Below, one piece after another: positions 28,218-32,446 of a stretch of DNA of 32,446 bases (positions are counted from its first letter, which is position 1; the number at the start of each line of letters is the position of its first letter). This stretch comes from Bacteroidales bacterium (GTDB lineage: Bacteria; Bacteroidota; Bacteroidia; Bacteroidales; GCA-2748055), in contig JAGYMF010000007.1 in the NCBI GenBank assembly GCA_018400695.1, positions 1 through 32,446 on the forward strand. Reading direction: 5' to 3'. The notes under the pieces were generated by a model. That model was not told the DNA's origin. It was given only the letters and a program-made list of their open reading frames with translations, and made no database searches. A program made the position numbers and the translations under genes.

Positions 28218-29199
28218 GGCATAGGGCATTTGCTGCTTCTGCAACCCTATCCATGGCATGGTCCTGCATGCACCTGAAGTGTTTTTTCGGACAACGCATT
28301 TTTCCCAGCTTCGAGCATGGCCTGCAGCGCAGCCCCTCCACCTGGAAGTTGAGTGAGCCTTCAGCAGGCTGATAGGCGTACATTCCAAATTCGGGGACCG
28401 TGTTTCCCCAGATCGTGATGATTTTTTTGTGAAACGCAGCCGCGATGTGCATCATGCCGGTATCGTGGGTGATGATGCACGCTGCCTGCTGAATGAGAGA
28501 GGCCGATTGGCTGATGCTCCATTGACCGCATCCGTTCAGGATCTCCCTGCCTGGTAGTGCCCGGATCAGTGATGCAGCTGTGTTTTCGTCTTCCGGGCCA
28601 CCCACAAGAATCACCGGTTGTTGAAGCTGACGGCAAAGATCAATGAGCTGGTCAGAAGGCAGTTTCTTTGTTGCATGTCCCCCACCAATGGCTATAACAG
28701 TGTAGCCGTTGCGGAAAACTTCCGGCAGGGCAGATGGCTTTACAATCGCTTCGGCGGGAATGTAATAGTCCAGACCCTTCCCGTCGTTCTGCACATCAAA
28801 AAGCTTCAGGGTGTCCAGGTAACGGTCCACAAGGTGTCTCTCAGGCAGCCGGTCAATCTTGAAATTCACCAGAATCCATTTTTTCAGGTTCAGTTTGTGC
28901 ACTGTAAAATACATCCGCTTTAGTGCACTTTTAATGTTCATCGAACGCAGGTTGTTCTGCAGGTCGATCACATAGTCAAATCCCTCCTCTTTCAAGGCAG
29001 CAACAGTCTTTCCCTGGTTGTCGGACAATTGATGAATCTTATCGATATACGGATTTGCCTTCAGGATCTCTGCATATCCCGGTTTGGTGAGATAGTGTAC
29101 TTCAGCATGCTCCACCTGGTTTTTCAGGCAGCGCACTACCGGGGTGGTAAGCACGATATCACCAATGGAGCTGAAACGGATGACCAGGAATTTTACCAT
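28189..29199 (-). CDS. Glycosyltransferase family 9 (ADP-heptose:LPS heptosyltransferase-like)
   Basis: FLVIRFSSIGDIVLTTPVVRCLKNQ; CIITHDTGMMHIAAAFHKKIITIWGNTVPE. Confidence 0.88.
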   Translation of the reverse strand: MVKFLVIRFSSIGDIVLTTPVVRCLKNQVEHAEVHYLTKPGYAEILKANPYIDKIHQLSDNQGKTVAALKEEGFDYVIDLQNNLRSMNIKSALKRMYFTVHKLNLKKWILVNFKIDRLPERHLVDRYLDTLKLFDVQNDGKGLDYYIPAEAIVKPSALPEVFRNGYTVIAIGGGHATKKLPSDQLIDLCRQLQQPVILVGGPEDENTAASLIRALPGREILNGCGQWSISQSASLIQQAACIITHDTGMMHIAAAFHKKIITIWGNTVPEFGMYAYQPAEGSLNFQVEGLRCRPCSKLGKMRCPKKHFRCMQDHAMDRVAEAANALCLNAAPQTDK

Positions 29200-29981
29200 T
29201 ACTGAAGGTCCTTGAAAAAGAGGAGAATGTTAAACCAGTATTCACTGCTGGAGGGGTTGGAGGGAAGCAGGGCCTGTGTGCCCCGTTCACCAGGTGATTG
29301 ATCGGGGGCAAACAGGATTATATTCGTATTATTCACTTTCGTGGTGAGCTGCTCCATATAAGGGAATTCTTCTTTGGTTGCAGTAATAAGTACAGGCTTC
29401 TGCAGTCCGGCAATCGTGTCCTCTACACTTAGTAATGGCTGAAAGAATTCGCCCGGGCTGAGCGCGATCACGGCATGTACAGTCTCCTGCTCTTTCGCTG
29501 CTTTCAGGGCGAGTGAAGCGTTGGCCCCGGCTCCCAGGAGGACGACCCTTTTTCCGGACTTGCGGTATGCATGGTTTACAGAAGCAAGGATGTCCTGTTC
29601 TACCGCATGCCTGTTGCGGCTGACGCCCAATTCCCTGCTCCGTACAGCCGTTTCGTTGCTGGTAAAATTGGCATTTCCGCCATTTCGCAGATCAGGTACC
29701 AGGCAGTTAAAGTTCATCTTTTGAAAGCGGTGAACGATTTCGGTAAATTCTCCCCTGCTGGACCCCTGTTCATGCAGAAGGATCAGGTAGGGTAGGGTGT
29801 CTGACTGAAAATATTCATCGGCAGTGATCAGCAGGCTATCGCCTGATGGATACGTAATCACTGAATGTTCAGGTTGTGCAAAGGCGATCACGCCGGACCA
29901 CATAAAGAGTGCGGCAATGATCAGGTGCCGAGCGGAAAAACAGCATTGGACGACCCTATTTTGCGTTTTCAGCAAGTACAA
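29199..29981 (-). CDS. Alpha/beta-hydrolase-like secreted protein lacking the canonical nucleophile motif
   Basis: LPYLILLHEQGSSRGEF...LVPDLRNGG...VVLLGAGANASLALKAA...PVLITATKEE. Signal-like ARHLIIAALFMWSGVIAFAQ. Start unclear: TTG at 29981, or ATG at 29946 after a 1-nt frameshift. Confidence 0.65.
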   Translation of the reverse strand: MYLLKTQNRVVQCCFSARHLIIAALFMWSGVIAFAQPEHSVITYPSGDSLLITADEYFQSDTLPYLILLHEQGSSRGEFTEIVHRFQKMNFNCLVPDLRNGGNANFTSNETAVRSRELGVSRNRHAVEQDILASVNHAYRKSGKRVVLLGAGANASLALKAAKEQETVHAVIALSPGEFFQPLLSVEDTIAGLQKPVLITATKEEFPYMEQLTTKVNNTNIILFAPDQSPGERGTQALLPSNPSSSEYWFNILLFFKDLQ

Positions 29982-30201
29982 TGATCTTGTTGTTTTTTAC
30001 TTCAACCACACCCCCGTCAACTTCAAAAGTGCGCTGTTCTTTATCAGTGACCATAATGCGGATCACCCCCTTTTCCAGCGTGGAGATGATGGGTGCATGA
30101 TTGTTTAGAATCTGGAATGGTCCTTTTGATCCGGGCACACGCAGGCTGATCACTTCTCCTGAAAAGAGGTTTTTATCCGGTGATATGATTTCCAGCAACA
30201 T
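29956..30201 (-). CDS. atpC: ATP synthase F1 subunit epsilon, short form (beta-sandwich domain only)
   Basis: 81 aa MLLEIISPDKNLFSGEVISLRVPGSKGPFQILNNHAPIISTLEKGVIRI; no C-terminal helical domain. Confidence 0.93.
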   Translation of the reverse strand: MLLEIISPDKNLFSGEVISLRVPGSKGPFQILNNHAPIISTLEKGVIRIMVTDKEQRTFEVDGGVVEVKNNKIIVLAENAK

Positions 30202-30231
30202 GGTTCTTATCCTGTATGATTATATCATTGA

Positions 30232-31767
<1,536 letters not shown>

Positions 31768-31780
31768 TTAGTGAAAGCAA

Positions 31781-31788
31781 CAAATTTA
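31781..31788 (-). promoter_or_regulatory. Putative -7 element TAAATTTG for atpDC
   Basis: Reverse complement of CAAATTTA; exact TAnnTTTG about 40 bp upstream of the atpD start; no convincing -33. Confidence 0.4.
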
Positions 31789-31907
31789 GTATTTTTTGTC
31801 TCATAATCATAGGCTCTCGTCAAAGCTTCTTTCATTCAGAGACATATTTTTTTACATTTGTCCGGGTGAAGATGTACCATGCCTCCAAACATGATGCACA
31901 TGTAAGT

Positions 31908-31915
31908 TATATTTG
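31908..31915 (+). promoter_or_regulatory. Putative -7 element TATATTTG upstream of the beta-barrel gene
   Basis: Exact TAnnTTTG match; a second match TACATTTG at 31853-31860; no clear -33 element. Confidence 0.3.
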
Positions 31916-31995
31916 CTGTCAGAATGGAGCAACCGGGGATGCGGGTGAGCATAGTAAATGCAATGCATGTCTTTGATTGTTGATATTGTTCAAAA

Positions 31996-32446
31996 ATGAG
32001 AAAACTGCTTTTTATTACAGGGATGGTACTGCTGACTGCTGCATCAGTAACCGCCCAGCCGGAACGCATCGGTGCCGGGCTGACTTTTGCAACGAAAAAA
32101 AGGCTCGACAACGGGGGTCTTACCGGAAACCCCGGAGTCAATATCAGAACCTGGATCCCGCTGGATAAAAGGCTGATTTTTCATTTGGTGCCTTCTGTGA
32201 CGGTTTTTAATCCGCTTGAGAACAGCGGAACCTATTATATCTCCAATACATACATGTTTTTTGGTGATCTCGACCTTCAGGCAAGGTTGCTGCATGACCA
32301 GACGCTGAAGCTGGTGGCCCTGGCCGGGGTGAATTATACCCATATTATTTCAAACAATGAAATGCTGATCTCATTGCCCGATCCTCCTCAAGACCAAAAC
32401 ATCTCAGGATTTGGCCCTTCACTGGGCACTGCACTCGAGATGCGGA
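31996..32446 (+). CDS. Outer-membrane beta-barrel-like protein, N-terminal part (truncated by window end)
   Basis: ORF open to window end (150 codons): signal peptide MRKLLFITGMVLLTAASVTAQ then alternating strands (LDLQARLLHDQTLKLVALAGVNYTHII). Confidence 0.6.
   Translation, partial: MRKLLFITGMVLLTAASVTAQPERIGAGLTFATKKRLDNGGLTGNPGVNIRTWIPLDKRLIFHLVPSVTVFNPLENSGTYYISNTYMFFGDLDLQARLLHDQTLKLVALAGVNYTHIISNNEMLISLPDPPQDQNISGFGPSLGTALEMR

Overview
This 32.4-kb chromosomal window is Bacteroidota-like, judged by gene content and recurrent TAnnTTTG -7 promoter elements. It is almost fully coding and dominated by core metabolism. From left to right it contains: (1) the atpE 3' end and atpFHAG (+); (2) an AT-rich nhaA island (+); (3) carB (-); (4) a compact arginine/proline operon, argR, argA-like GNAT, argG, proC, M20 argE-like, argH, proB, proA (+), which lacks argB, argC, argD and argF; (5) carA (-), 18 bp behind a DUF4369/TlpA-like thioredoxin gene; (6) a polyprenyl synthetase (+); (7) a DUF2723 membrane protein (-); (8) a divergent SUI1/eIF1-like protein (+); (9) a large secreted protein with HEXXH peptidase, beta-propeller and probable beta-barrel regions (+); (10) an LEA-like lipoprotein (-); (11) a TonB-like protein (+); (12) a (-) operon of atpD, atpC, a nucleophile-less alpha/beta-hydrolase-like gene and a GT9 glycosyltransferase; (13) a partial outer-membrane beta-barrel gene (+). 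I saw no CRISPR array, tRNA, rRNA or transposon. The strongest second-look signals are two tandem ARG-box-like palindromes spaced exactly 21 bp over the argR promoter, the peptidase/propeller/barrel protein, the hydrolase lacking its nucleophile elbow with an apparent 1-nt frameshift at its start, the incomplete arginine operon nested between carA and carB, and a strong hairpin between atpE and atpF. No wholly new multi-gene system was evident. All calls come from reading the sequence, with no database search.
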